NCBI RefSeq assembly: GCF_001854805.1
Contig: NZ_MBLO01000236.1
Span: 1 to 64,000 of the forward strand
Direction: 5' to 3'
Length of the DNA stretch: 64,000 bases
Origin: Pseudofrankia coriaricola
Lineage (GTDB): Bacteria; Actinomycetota; Actinomycetes; Frankiales; Frankiaceae
Shown here: piece after piece, positions 34,749 to 43,568 of the stretch
How positions within the stretch are numbered: position 1 is the stretch's first letter
Layout of the letters: each line of letters opens with the position of its first letter
Translations under genes and position numbers: made by a program
Notes under the pieces: generated by a model
Told to the model about the DNA's origin: nothing
Seen by the model: the letters and a program-made list of their open reading frames with translations, nothing else
Databases searched by the model: none

Positions 34749-36071
34749 TCAGCGGGGCAGCAGGCGGCCGGGGCCACCTGGGGCGACGCGCATGGCCTCG
34801 GCTGGTAGGCGCCTGCCCGGAGGGAAGAGCGCGAGGACCGACCCGCCGAACCCGCCGCCGACCATGCGCGCGCCGGCAGCGCCGAGGGCCCGCAGGCGCG
34901 CCGCCGTCGCCTCCACCTCGGGCACCGACACCTCGTAGAGGTCGCGCAGGCTGGCGTGCGACGCGTCGAGCACCCGGCCGAGCTCGGGCAGGTCGCCGGC
35001 CCGCAGCGCCGCCACCGCGAGGCGGACCCGCTCGTTCTCCGCCAGCACGTGGCGCACCCGGCGGCCCAGCGGCTCGGGCAGCCGGCCGGGCGCGTCCTGG
35101 TCGGCGTCGCGCAGCGAACCGATCCCGAGCAGCTCGCAGGCGCGGGCGCACTCGGCCCGGCGGGTGTTGTAGCCGGACGCCGCGATGGCGTGCCGGACCC
35201 CGGAGTCAACCGTCACCAGCCGCCACCGGCCCAGGTCGAGACGCACCGGCTCGATGCCCGTCGCCGCCGGCTCGGCACCCGGAGTCGCCCGCCCGCCGTC
35301 CGCGCCGCTCGCCCGGGCGGCCGACGCGGGCGGCGCGGGCAGCGGGCCGGGAGCGGGAACGCCGCCGGGCGCCTGGCCGGGGGCGGGGATGGCGCCGAGG
35401 GCCCGGACGTCCAGACACAGCGCGTGGCCGGGACGGCCGAACAGCGAGGCGGTCTGGTCCAGCAGGCCGGTACGCGCGCCGACCCACTCGTTCTCCACCC
35501 GGGACAGCAGCCCGGCGAGCTGGCGACGGTCCGGCTCGCCGTGCCCGCTGTGCGCCAGCAGCGCGAGCGCCAGCGCGACCTCGAGCGCCGCCGACGACGA
35601 CAGGCCCGCGCCCCGGGGCAGTGTGCCGGTGATCGTCAGGCGCGCGGGACGGATGGAGTACCCGGCCTCGGTAAGCAAGGCGACCACCCCGCGGGCGAAC
35701 GAGCGCCAGCCCTCGACGCGCGGGGGCGCGACGGCGGGGAACACGTCGTGCGAGCCGATGTCGACGGCGTGCATCCGCATCAGGCCGTCCAGCGAGGGCC
35801 GCGCCCGTACCGTGACACCGAGCTCGATCGCGAACGGCAGGCACAGGCCGTCGTTGTAGTCGGTGTGCTCCCCGACGAGGTTGACCCGCCCCGGCCCGAA
35901 GGCGACCGCCGTAACCGGCCCCCGTCCGGCGGGCCGGCCGCGACGCATCCTGGAACGGCGTGGCCCGCCCGCCGGCTCGCCAGGCTCTCCGGGACGGGGC
36001 GGGACGGAACTGTCCAGCGCGACCTCCGCACTCCTGGCGCCACCACCCCCGGCGGCCTGGCCGTCCGTCAT
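34749..36071 (-). CDS. galK: Galactokinase
   Basis: Phosphorylates alpha-D-galactose to galactose 1-phosphate in the Leloir pathway. The galactose signature GPGRVNLVGEHTDYNDG, the GHMP ATP-binding motif GTLPRGAGLSSSAALEVALA and the third motif RMVGGGFGGSVLAL are intact. An insert rich in Pro/Gly/Ala (around residues 240-275) enlarges the protein to about 440 residues compared with the usual 380-390. ATG at 36071 is one of several possible starts (36125, 36071, 35948); none has a strong ribosome site. It is the last gene of the operon after galT. Confidence 0.93.
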   Translation of the reverse strand: MTDGQAAGGGGARSAEVALDSSVPPRPGEPGEPAGGPRRSRMRRGRPAGRGPVTAVAFGPGRVNLVGEHTDYNDGLCLPFAIELGVTVRARPSLDGLMRMHAVDIGSHDVFPAVAPPRVEGWRSFARGVVALLTEAGYSIRPARLTITGTLPRGAGLSSSAALEVALALALLAHSGHGEPDRRQLAGLLSRVENEWVGARTGLLDQTASLFGRPGHALCLDVRALGAIPAPGQAPGGVPAPGPLPAPPASAARASGADGGRATPGAEPAATGIEPVRLDLGRWRLVTVDSGVRHAIAASGYNTRRAECARACELLGIGSLRDADQDAPGRLPEPLGRRVRHVLAENERVRLAVAALRAGDLPELGRVLDASHASLRDLYEVSVPEVEATAARLRALGAAGARMVGGGFGGSVLALFPPGRRLPAEAMRVAPGGPGRLLPR

Positions 36072-36251
36072 GTCTACGCAACGCCCGACGTTGGCGGGAC
36101 GATCCACACCCCCACCTGTGGGCACCCCGCCGCGCCCCGACCCGGAACCAGGTGCAGAGCAGGGTCCCTGCCGGATCCGGGGTTCCTGCCGGATCGACGG
36201 AGCTTGCGGAGTCGATCTGGGAGGTCCGGAAGCCGATCTGGGAGGTTAGGC

Positions 36252-37409
36252 TCAGCACGCGGCGGCGCGCAGCAGGGACGCGGCGTGCTCGGGCTCGATG
36301 TCGTTGACGTAGACCCCCATCGCGGACTCGCTGCCGGCGAGGTACTTGAGTCTGTCCGGGGCACGCCGGTTGGAGAACACGCGCAGGCGCAGGTGCGCCC
36401 AGCGCCGGCCGGCCCGGACGGGGGCCTGCTCCCAGGCGGCGATGTAGGGCATCTTCACGCCGAGCACCCGGTCGAAGCGGCGCAGGACGTCCAGGTAGAG
36501 CGACGGGAACTCGGCCCGCTCGTCCTCGTCGAGCGCGGGCAGGTCGGGCACGTGCCGGCGCGGGTAGATCGACACCTCGAACGGCCAGCGGGCGGCGTAT
36601 GGCACGAACGCGACCCAGGCGTCCGTCGAGGCGACGAGGCGGGCACCGGCCGCCTCCTCGGCGGCGACGGCCTCGCAGTGCTGGCAGCGGCCGAGGCGAC
36701 GCGCGACGCGGATCATCGCGGACAGCGGCGTCGGGACGAACGGGTAGGCGTAGATCTGGCCGTGCGGGTGGCCGAGCGTCACCCCGATCTCCTCGCCGCG
36801 GTTCTCGAAGACGAACACGCTCGCCACGGCGGGCAGGCGGCCCAGTACCGCGGTGCGGTCGGTCCAGGCCGCGAGCACCGTGGCGGCCCGGCGTGGCGTG
36901 AGCGCCGCGAACGAGGCGTCGTGGTCGGCGGTGAAGCAGACGACCTCGCAGCGCCCGTCACCGGGCTGGCCGGCGAACGGTCCGGCCCGGTCCCCCCGCC
37001 GGGCCTGCCCCGACGCGGACGGGCCGCCCTCGCCGGGGCCGGTCAGGCCCACCGCCGGAAGGCCGACCGCCGGCACGCCGAGGGCGGGGAAACGGTTCTC
37101 GAAGACGGCGACGTCGTAGTCCTCGGGGACCTCGGTCTCCCGGGCCGGCCCGCTGGGGCACAGCGGGCAGTCGGCGACCGCCGGCAGATGGGTCCGCCCC
37201 TGGCGGTGCGCGGCGATGACCACCCACTCGTCGGTCAGCCGGTCGTGGCGCAGCTGGGACGGCGGCCGGGCCACCGGCGCGAGGCCGCGCCTGTCGGGCT
37301 CTCCGCGGCGGCGGCCCGGCTCGTCGTCGAAGTAGATGAGCTCCCGGCCGTCGGACAGCAGCACCGCCGTCCGGGTCGCGCCGGGCGCGGCCGCGTCAGC
37401 CGCCGTCAC
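36252..37409 (-). CDS. galT: Galactose-1-phosphate uridylyltransferase
   Basis: Transfers UMP from UDP-glucose to galactose 1-phosphate. The active-site motif is TLGHPHGQIYAYPFVP, with the nucleophilic histidine in HPHGQ. Zn ligands are suggested by CPLCPSG and CQHC. It has 385 residues, slightly longer than E. coli GalT, partly through a Gly/Pro-rich insert. It starts at a GTG 37 bp after the mannosyltransferase stop codon and precedes galK by 180 bp, giving a mannosyltransferase-galT-galK operon without galE. Confidence 0.93.
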   Translation of the reverse strand: MTAADAAAPGATRTAVLLSDGRELIYFDDEPGRRRGEPDRRGLAPVARPPSQLRHDRLTDEWVVIAAHRQGRTHLPAVADCPLCPSGPARETEVPEDYDVAVFENRFPALGVPAVGLPAVGLTGPGEGGPSASGQARRGDRAGPFAGQPGDGRCEVVCFTADHDASFAALTPRRAATVLAAWTDRTAVLGRLPAVASVFVFENRGEEIGVTLGHPHGQIYAYPFVPTPLSAMIRVARRLGRCQHCEAVAAEEAAGARLVASTDAWVAFVPYAARWPFEVSIYPRRHVPDLPALDEDERAEFPSLYLDVLRRFDRVLGVKMPYIAAWEQAPVRAGRRWAHLRLRVFSNRRAPDRLKYLAGSESAMGVYVNDIEPEHAASLLRAAAC

Positions 37410-37446
37410 GCCGTCGTCACGGGCTAGACGCTACCGGGACGCCCGA

Positions 37447-39459
37447 TCACATCGACCGGTAGACCTCGGCGCGGGTACCGCTGACCAGCCTGCGCCGGGC
37501 GATCAGCCCGACGCCCGCGCACACCAGCAGGACAATCAGGACTACCGGGCCTTCCCGCGCGAACCACGACGTCACCTCCGGCTCGCCGACGAAGAGCACC
37601 TCGGGATGCGGCACCGACAGAAACGCCCCGGCGGCGCCGACAGCCATGAGCACCCGGCGGCGCGGCACGCCTCTGGCCATGACCAGCGGGACCATGCCCC
37701 AGACGAGGTACCACGGGTAGAGCACCGGCCCGAGCAGGGCGAGGCTGAGCAGCGCGAGGCCGCAGGTGGCCGGGACGTCCCGGCGGCGAACCGTGATGAG
37801 CAGCCAGCCGATCAGCAGCGCGGCCCCGGCCATCCCGGCGGCGCGGGCGAGGCCGAGAAGGTCGCTGCCCGGCAGCGCGGGGCCCGGTGTGTCGGTCACG
37901 ATGGCGAGCAGGTTGGCGAGCGCAGACACGGGCGAGTAGAGACTCAGCCCGTGCGACGGTGTCGACGTGGCACGTACCCAGCCCAGCCCGTCGGGCACGA
38001 GCAGCAGCGACAGCACGGTCGCCGTCGCGGCGATCACGGCGAGGTCACGGATCATGGCCGTGAGCACCCGCGCCACGGGTCCCCTCGTCGACGGGCCGGG
38101 CAGGGCCCAGCGCCGGTCCGTACCGCCGCCGCCGACCCAGCGCACCGGCGCCGAGGCGGTGATCGCCGCGGCGAGCCGCCGGCCGAGGGCGAGCCCGCGC
38201 CCGGCCAGGCTCCCGGTCGCCGTCCGTGTCCTGACGGGGGCACCCGGCGATGGCCCATCCGCGGGGTTCGGCGCCGATTCCGGCTCTGGCTCCGGCTCCG
38301 CCGCGGCGGCCGGGCCGACCGCGAGATCGGCCCAGCGGCGGGCCAGCAGCACGACCATGATCATTGCGGCCGGCCACTTGGTCAGGGCGGCGGCGGTGAG
38401 CAGGGCGAGGCCGAGCCCGACCCGCCCGCGCAGCGCGGCCAGCAGCCCGGCCGCGGCCAGCGCCATCATCACCGCCTCGAGGTGGACGGCGCCGAGCAGT
38501 TCCAGCAGCACGACCGGCCCGCCGACGCCGGCGGCGAGCGCCCACGGGCGGCGGTGCGCGGGCACCGCGCGGACCAGGCACCAGGCCAGCGCCGCGACCG
38601 CGACGGTGGTCACGACCCGCAGCAGGATGACCGACCGGACGACCCGGCCACCCGTCAGCGCGGTGACCGCGTGGAAGAGCCCCAGGCCGACGGGGCCATA
38701 CGGCGACGGGGTGTCCTGCCAGATCGGGTCGGCGGCCAGCGCCGCCGGGTGGCTGCCGAGCAGCGCGGGCCCCGCCGCATAGGGGTCGAGCCCGGCGGAA
38801 AGCATCGCCCCCTGGGCCACGTAGCTGTAGACGTCGAGGCTGAGGATCGGCGGGCCGAACAGCGGCGCGGCCGACCAGCAGCAGATCAGCGCCGCGACGC
38901 CGCGCAGGGACAACTCGCCGCGCTGGCTGCGCCGGCACGCCCACCACCAGGCGCCGACGAGCAGGGTCGCGCCAAGGAGCAGCACCACCGGCAGCAGCGA
39001 CGGCTTGTCAGTCGCGACGGGGTCGAGCAGCCCGAACCAGGCCGTCGGCGGGCGCACCACGGGGCCGAGCGCGAGGCGCCCGCCGGTGATGACGACGAGG
39101 GTGGCACCCAGGGCGCCGACCGCCCCGGCGAGCACGAGCGCACCGAGGTGCCGCGCCCGGCGCCCACGCGCGCTCGCCCCGTCGCCCCGCGCCCCGCCGG
39201 TCGGCGCGCCGTCGCCCCGCGCGCTGTGGGTCGGCGCGCTGTCGGTCGGCGCGCTGTCGGTCGGCGCGCTGTCGGTCGGCACGCTGTGGGTCGGTGCGCT
39301 GTCGGTCGGCGCGCTGCCGGTGACCGTTGGCGCGCTGCCGGAGCCGATCGGCGCGTCGCCGGTGACAGGCCACGCGCCGTCGGCCCCGGTTCCGCCGGCG
39401 TTCGCCACGTCACGGACGTCGCGACCCCTGGTCTGCCTGTCCGGCCTGGTATCTCCCAT
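37447..39459 (-). CDS. Polytopic mannosyltransferase, MptB-like (GT-C fold)
   Basis: A membrane glycosyltransferase of about 670 residues with roughly 12 hydrophobic segments. The diagnostic stretch is ILSLDVYSYVAQGAMLSAGL followed by DPYAAGPALLG, with the Asp of the GT-C external loop, then DTPSPYGPVGLGLF and LLELLGAVHLEAVMM. MptB uses polyprenyl-phosphate mannose to add alpha-1,6 mannose to lipoglycans. The N-terminus contains pentapeptide repeats (APTDS-like) encoded by a 15-bp tandem repeat. Starts at 39573, 39483 or 39459 are all possible; none has a clear ribosome site. Confidence 0.82.
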   Translation of the reverse strand: MGDTRPDRQTRGRDVRDVANAGGTGADGAWPVTGDAPIGSGSAPTVTGSAPTDSAPTHSVPTDSAPTDSAPTDSAPTHSARGDGAPTGGARGDGASARGRRARHLGALVLAGAVGALGATLVVITGGRLALGPVVRPPTAWFGLLDPVATDKPSLLPVVLLLGATLLVGAWWWACRRSQRGELSLRGVAALICCWSAAPLFGPPILSLDVYSYVAQGAMLSAGLDPYAAGPALLGSHPAALAADPIWQDTPSPYGPVGLGLFHAVTALTGGRVVRSVILLRVVTTVAVAALAWCLVRAVPAHRRPWALAAGVGGPVVLLELLGAVHLEAVMMALAAAGLLAALRGRVGLGLALLTAAALTKWPAAMIMVVLLARRWADLAVGPAAAAEPEPEPESAPNPADGPSPGAPVRTRTATGSLAGRGLALGRRLAAAITASAPVRWVGGGGTDRRWALPGPSTRGPVARVLTAMIRDLAVIAATATVLSLLLVPDGLGWVRATSTPSHGLSLYSPVSALANLLAIVTDTPGPALPGSDLLGLARAAGMAGAALLIGWLLITVRRRDVPATCGLALLSLALLGPVLYPWYLVWGMVPLVMARGVPRRRVLMAVGAAGAFLSVPHPEVLFVGEPEVTSWFAREGPVVLIVLLVCAGVGLIARRRLVSGTRAEVYRSM
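39221..39318. repeat. 15-bp tandem repeat in the mannosyltransferase 5' end
   Basis: About six copies of a unit close to GCGCTGTCGGTCGGC in tandem. On the coding (minus) strand it gives pentapeptides such as APTDS and APTHS, so changes in copy number keep the reading frame. The segment is before the first membrane helix and is likely a flexible cytoplasmic tail. Confidence 0.8.
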
Positions 39460-39691
39460 CGCGACGAGAACGCTGCCAGCCATGCCGCACGCCCAGACGG
39501 CGCCGGAGCGGACCCGGAATGAACAGACCGGAACCGGAGAGGTCACCACCATCGTCGACGTGATACCCGTCACCTTGACCGCGAGGCCACGAGCATCGGG
39601 TCACAGCTCGACCACGGATCGCGCGAATCTCGCCGCACGGGTGAAGCCAGCGACACGGAGCGCGATATCGACGCCCAGTCCCTCCTCTAAC

Positions 39692-39731
39692 CTCGGTGAT
39701 GGACGTCGAGACTCGGTGATGGACGTCGAGA
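39692..39731. repeat. Exact 20-bp tandem duplication
   Basis: CTCGGTGATGGACGTCGAGA occurs twice back to back (39692-39711 and 39712-39731). It lies 47 bp upstream of the GTG of the DUF2236 gene, in the divergent intergenic region. It contains the small palindrome GACGTC. It could be a duplicated regulatory site or a recent slippage event. Confidence 0.75.
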
Positions 39732-39777
39732 ACTGGTCGACGCGCCCGCCTGCGCGCAGGGCGAAAGGAGACGCCAC

Positions 39778-40863
39778 GTGACGAGGGCCCCGGCTGCCGC
39801 GGGGGACATCCCGGCCCCCAGGGCGGCGCCCGCCACCGTCATCCCGCCCGGCGACGTGTCATCCGCGTCCGCCGCCGCACTCGCCGCCGCCACGGCCGTC
39901 GGCGCGGCGAGCCCCACGGTGGACGTCCTCGACCCGGCGGTCCTCGACCCGGCTGTCCTCGACCCGGCCATCCCCGGCCCCGCCCGTCCCGGCGCGGCCG
40001 ACGCCGACGCCGACGCCGACGCGGCCCGTCCCCGCGTGCTCGGTCCCGATCCGGCCGGTTTCGACGTGCGTGAGTACCTCGACGGCCTCGGTGCGTTCCT
40101 CGCCGGTGTCGCGAACGTCGTCATGCAGCTGAGCTGGGCGCCCGTCGGCCACGGCGTGGTGGAGAGCCGGGTGGCCGGCGGCCGGCTGACCCACCACCCG
40201 GTGAAGCGCTTCCGCACCACGCTGACCTACGTCGCCGTCTCCATGCTCGGCAGCGACGAGGAGCGGGCCCGCTACCGGGACGCGGTCAACGCGGCGCACC
40301 GGCAGGTCCGCTCCACCTCGGCGAGCTCCGTCCGCTACAACGCGCTGTGGCCGGAACTGCAGCTCTGGGTCGCGGCGTGCATGTACCAGGGCGCGGTCGA
40401 CGTCCACACCCGGCTGCACGGCCCGATCGAGCCGCCGGCGGCGGACGCGTTCTACCGGCACGCCGCCCGCTTCGGCACGACCCTGCAGGTGCGCCAGCCG
40501 ATGTGGCCCACCGACCGGGTCGCGTTCGACCTGTACTGGGAGGAGGCGCTCGGCCGGGTCGCGATGGACCCGACCGTCCGCGCCTACCTGCACGGCCTGG
40601 TGACCGGCCGTGGGATGCGCTGGCCGTTCAGCCTGGGCCCGCGGCGCCTCGTGGTGTTCGTGACGACCGGTTTCCTGCCGCCCAGGTTCCGCGAGGAGAT
40701 GGGGCTGGCCTGGTCGGCGGCCGACCAGGCCAGGTTCGACCGGACGCTGCGCCGGCTAGGCGCCGTCCAGCGCCGCCTGCCCCGGTTCGCCCGCCTCTTC
40801 CCCTACAACGTGCTGCTCCTGGACATGCGCCTGCGCCGCCGGCTTGGCCAGCGGCTGGTCTGA
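39778..40863 (+). CDS. DUF2236 / MpaB-type oxygenase-family protein
   Basis: A 361-residue protein whose C-terminal about 270 residues belong to the DUF2236 family related to fungal MpaB and bacterial latex-clearing oxygenases. Typical pieces are HGVVESRVAGGRLTHHPVKR, TTLTYVAVSMLGSDEERARY and HRQVRSTSASSVRYNALWPE, and later LQVRQPMWPTDRVAFDLYWE. Conserved histidines may bind heme or iron. The first 90 residues are Ala/Pro/Asp-rich with VLDPA and AD repeats. GTG at 39778 is secured by AAAGGAG. The substrate is unknown. Confidence 0.83.
   Translation: MTRAPAAAGDIPAPRAAPATVIPPGDVSSASAAALAAATAVGAASPTVDVLDPAVLDPAVLDPAIPGPARPGAADADADADAARPRVLGPDPAGFDVREYLDGLGAFLAGVANVVMQLSWAPVGHGVVESRVAGGRLTHHPVKRFRTTLTYVAVSMLGSDEERARYRDAVNAAHRQVRSTSASSVRYNALWPELQLWVAACMYQGAVDVHTRLHGPIEPPAADAFYRHAARFGTTLQVRQPMWPTDRVAFDLYWEEALGRVAMDPTVRAYLHGLVTGRGMRWPFSLGPRRLVVFVTTGFLPPRFREEMGLAWSAADQARFDRTLRRLGAVQRRLPRFARLFPYNVLLLDMRLRRRLGQRLV
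39925..39969 (+). repeat. 15-bp tandem repeat (VLDPA) in the DUF2236 gene
   Basis: Three units of GTCCTCGACCCGGCN in tandem, encoding Val-Leu-Asp-Pro-Ala three times in the disordered N-terminus. A GCCGAC hexanucleotide run (Ala-Asp repeats) follows near 40000-40024. Confidence 0.8.
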
Positions 40864-40919
40864 CTGCCCCAGCCGCTGGCCGTTCGCCGCATGGCCGTTC
40901 AGCTACGCCGCGGAGCCGC

Positions 40920-42512
40920 TCAGCCCGCGTGGACGGGGGCGCCGGCGGCGGCCACGTCCGACTTCCGCGCCTTGACCAGGATCACGACGGTGACCAGCGC
41001 GGCCGCCATCAGCACGGCGCTCCAGAGGAATGCCGTGGTGTAGCCCTCGATCTGGGACTGCGCCTGCGCGGCCGGGCCGATGCCGTGGCTGCCCAGGTAG
41101 TTCGTCACGACGGTCGCGTAGACGGTGTTGAGCAGCGCGATGCCGAGCGAGCCACCGACCTGCTGGGTCGTGTTGACCAGGGCGCTCGCGACGCCGGCGT
41201 CGTGGTCCGCCACGCCGATCAGCGACAGGCTCGACATCGGGACGAACGCCATGCCCATGCCGAGGCTGATCAGGAGCTCCGCCGGCAGGACGTGGGAGGC
41301 GTAGCCGGTGTGCAGCCCGACCTGGGTGAGCAGCAGCAGGCCGACCACCGCCATCACGCCGCCCACGACCATGGGCGACTTCGGGCCGACGCGCGGCAGC
41401 AGCTGGCTCGCGATGGCCGCCCCGAAGATGATCCCACCGCTGAACGGCAGGAAGGCGAACCCGCTGCGCAGCGCGCTGTAGCCGAGCGTCTGCTGGAAGT
41501 AGAACGTCATGAACAGGAACATCGCCAGCAGCGCCGCGCCGAAGAACAGCGACGCGAGGAAGGAGCCGCCGCGGTTGCGCTCGAGCACGACCCGCATCGG
41601 CAGCAGCGGCTTCGCCGTGCGCAGCTCGATCACGACGAACGCCGCGCACAGCACGACCGCCGCCACCAGCAGGGAGACGGTCACCGCCGAGCCCCAGCCG
41701 TCGTCGGCCGCCTTGGTGAACCCGTACACCAGGGCGACCAGGCCGAGGGTGATCGTCGTCGCGCCCGGGATGTCGTAGCTCGGCTTGCCCTCGGCGCGGC
41801 TCTCGCGCACGACCGAGATCGCGGCGACGGCCGTGACCACCGCGATCGGGACGTTGACGAACAGGCACCAGCGCCAGGAGGTGTACTCGGTGAGCAGGCC
41901 GCCGACGATCAGGCCGATCGCGGCGCCGCCGCCGGAGATGCCGCCGTAGACGCCGAACGCGCGGGCGCGCTCCTTGCCGTCGGTGAACGTCACCGTGATG
42001 AGCGAGAGCGCGGCCGGCGCGAGCACCGCTGCGCAGGCGCCCTGCAGGGCGCGGGCGGCGAACAGCATCGCCGCGTTCGGGGCGAACCCGCCGAGCGCGG
42101 AGGCGGCGGCGAAGCCGAACAGGCCCCAGATGAAGGCCCGCTTGCGCCCGGCGAAGTCGGCGATCCGCCCGCCGAGCAGCAGCAGGCCGCCGAAGGCGAG
42201 CGTGTAGGCGGTCATGACCCACTGCCGGTTGGCGGTGGAGATGTCCAGCGCGGCCTGCGCGTGCGGGAGCGCGAGCGTCACGATCGAGCCGTCGAGCACG
42301 ACCATGAGCTGGGCGACGGCGATGACGGCGAGCGCGATCCAGCGGCGTGGGTCGGGCTCGCCGGCCGCCCCATGGGCGGACGCCTCGGCGACCGGCGCCG
42401 CGGCGGCGGTGACCGCCGCGGCCGCAGCGGCGGGCTGGGCCGGGATCACCGGCGCGCCGGTCCTCTGATCGCCGCCGTCGCCCGACGATGTGACGTCGGT
42501 GGTTGTGGTCAC
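40920..42512 (-). CDS. MFS drug efflux transporter, DHA2 (EmrB/QacA type)
   Basis: A 530-residue exporter with 14 predicted helices. Typical features are WIALAVIAVAQLMVVLDGSI in helix 1, motif A LGGRIADFAGRKRAF, and the antiporter segment ARALQGACAAVLAPAALSLI with GVYGGISGGGAAIGLIVGGL. The start is a GTG at 42512 with GGAG 5 nt before it; starts further upstream would add non-conserved sequence. It is divergent from a MarR regulator, the usual arrangement for an inducible multidrug pump. Confidence 0.92.
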   Translation of the reverse strand: MTTTTDVTSSGDGGDQRTGAPVIPAQPAAAAAAVTAAAAPVAEASAHGAAGEPDPRRWIALAVIAVAQLMVVLDGSIVTLALPHAQAALDISTANRQWVMTAYTLAFGGLLLLGGRIADFAGRKRAFIWGLFGFAAASALGGFAPNAAMLFAARALQGACAAVLAPAALSLITVTFTDGKERARAFGVYGGISGGGAAIGLIVGGLLTEYTSWRWCLFVNVPIAVVTAVAAISVVRESRAEGKPSYDIPGATTITLGLVALVYGFTKAADDGWGSAVTVSLLVAAVVLCAAFVVIELRTAKPLLPMRVVLERNRGGSFLASLFFGAALLAMFLFMTFYFQQTLGYSALRSGFAFLPFSGGIIFGAAIASQLLPRVGPKSPMVVGGVMAVVGLLLLTQVGLHTGYASHVLPAELLISLGMGMAFVPMSSLSLIGVADHDAGVASALVNTTQQVGGSLGIALLNTVYATVVTNYLGSHGIGPAAQAQSQIEGYTTAFLWSAVLMAAALVTVVILVKARKSDVAAAGAPVHAG

Positions 42513-42834
42513 TGTGTCTCCGTGTCTTCTGGAGAGGGCTCCGGAGGCGCGAGGGAGAGCATCGTCGCGTCTTCTCGGCCGGGGGCGAAGGTCTTCTCCT
42601 GCGGACCGGGGTGTCTCCGGCACGCGGGGCTGCCCGGGTGGGGCCGTCTCGAGCGAGGTCCGCGGTCGCGCGGCCCTCCCGTGAACACGCCGCCCGCGTC
42701 GGCCTGGGTGGCCGGGCGTTCGGCGCGCGGCAGGGGACTGGAATGCCGCCGTGGACGTCGGTGGTTGGCAGTGGTCGGAGCGAACGCCCGGCTACGGGCC
42801 GCCAGTGGGTCAGACCGACGGTAGTTCGCTTCCA

Positions 42835-42887
42835 GATAGTACGGCATCGAACAGAGCTGGCATCAAACTATCGTGATCAACTACACT
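42835..42887 (+). promoter_or_regulatory. MarR/MFS divergent control region
   Basis: Inverted repeat GATAGT (42835-42840) and ACTATC (42867-42872). The right half overlaps the direct repeats ATCAAACTA (42862-42870) and ATCAACTA (42876-42883). A -10 box TACACT (42882-42887) ends 6 nt before the ATG at 42894, so the marR mRNA may be leaderless. Binding of the MarR product here would control its own promoter and possibly the pump on the other strand. Confidence 0.45.
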
Positions 42888-42893
42888 CACGTC

Positions 42894-43559
42894 ATGAAGG
42901 CCCGCACCCACGGCGCCGACGCGGGCACGCGCACCGACGACGCCCCGCTCACCGGCTACGGCCCGGACACCAGCGCCATGGCCAGCACCGACATGGCCTC
43001 CCTGGACGACGTGCCGGAGCCCGAGGACTTCTGCATCGCCCCGGAAGGCGCCGCACCAGAGGTTGGACCGGACCAGGTCGACGAATTCATCGAAGCCTGG
43101 CGCCTGGAACGCCCGGACCTCGACCTCGGCACCCTCGGCGCCCTCGGCTGCTTCGCCCGGATGAAGTGGCTGACCAAGAACCTCGCGGCGATGGCCGAGC
43201 AGGTCATGCGCCGGCACGGGCTGAACGCCGGCGAGTTCGACGTGCTCGCGGCGCTGCGCCGTTCCGGACCGCGGTGCACGCTCATCCCGTCGCAGTTGTC
43301 GGCGCTGCTGATGATGTCACGCGCCGGCATGACCAACCGGCTGGACCGGCTGGAGGCGGCGGGCCTGGTCGAGCGGGCCCTGGACCCCGCCGACCGGCGC
43401 AGCTTCCGGGTCCGGCTCACCGACAAGGGCCGCGCCGTCATCGACGCGGCGGTCACCGAACACGCCCAGCTCGTCAACCGGTTGGACGCGGTGCTCTCCC
43501 CCGACCAGCGCGCCAGCCTCGACGAGGCCCTGCGGGCGCTGCTACGCGCCTTCCCGTAG
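42894..43559 (+). CDS. MarR-family transcriptional regulator
   Basis: About 221 residues. After a 60-residue polar leader comes the winged-helix domain: NAGEFDVLAALRRSGPRCTL, SQLSALLMMSRAGMTNRLDR (recognition helix) and the wing AGLVERALDPADRRSFRVRL, then a dimerisation helix. The GTG at 42873 is an alternative start, but no ribosome site precedes either; the -10 box position favours a leaderless ATG at 42894. It is divergent from the MFS pump and 9 bp upstream of an SDR gene, probably in one operon with it. Confidence 0.9.
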   Translation: MKARTHGADAGTRTDDAPLTGYGPDTSAMASTDMASLDDVPEPEDFCIAPEGAAPEVGPDQVDEFIEAWRLERPDLDLGTLGALGCFARMKWLTKNLAAMAEQVMRRHGLNAGEFDVLAALRRSGPRCTLIPSQLSALLMMSRAGMTNRLDRLEAAGLVERALDPADRRSFRVRLTDKGRAVIDAAVTEHAQLVNRLDAVLSPDQRASLDEALRALLRAFP

Positions 43560-43568
43560 GTTCGGGCG

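Noticed and set aside
34108-34938. Long plus-strand frame upstream of the conservon
   Set aside because: It runs antisense into galK and its translation is Arg/Ala-rich with no domain; no supported start.
42509-42847. 112-codon minus-strand frame whose stop overlaps the MFS start as GTGA
   Set aside because: It could be a leader peptide gene, but the translation is Pro/Arg/Ser-rich without domain and has no ribosome site; the overlap is probably chance because GTGACC is common at starts.
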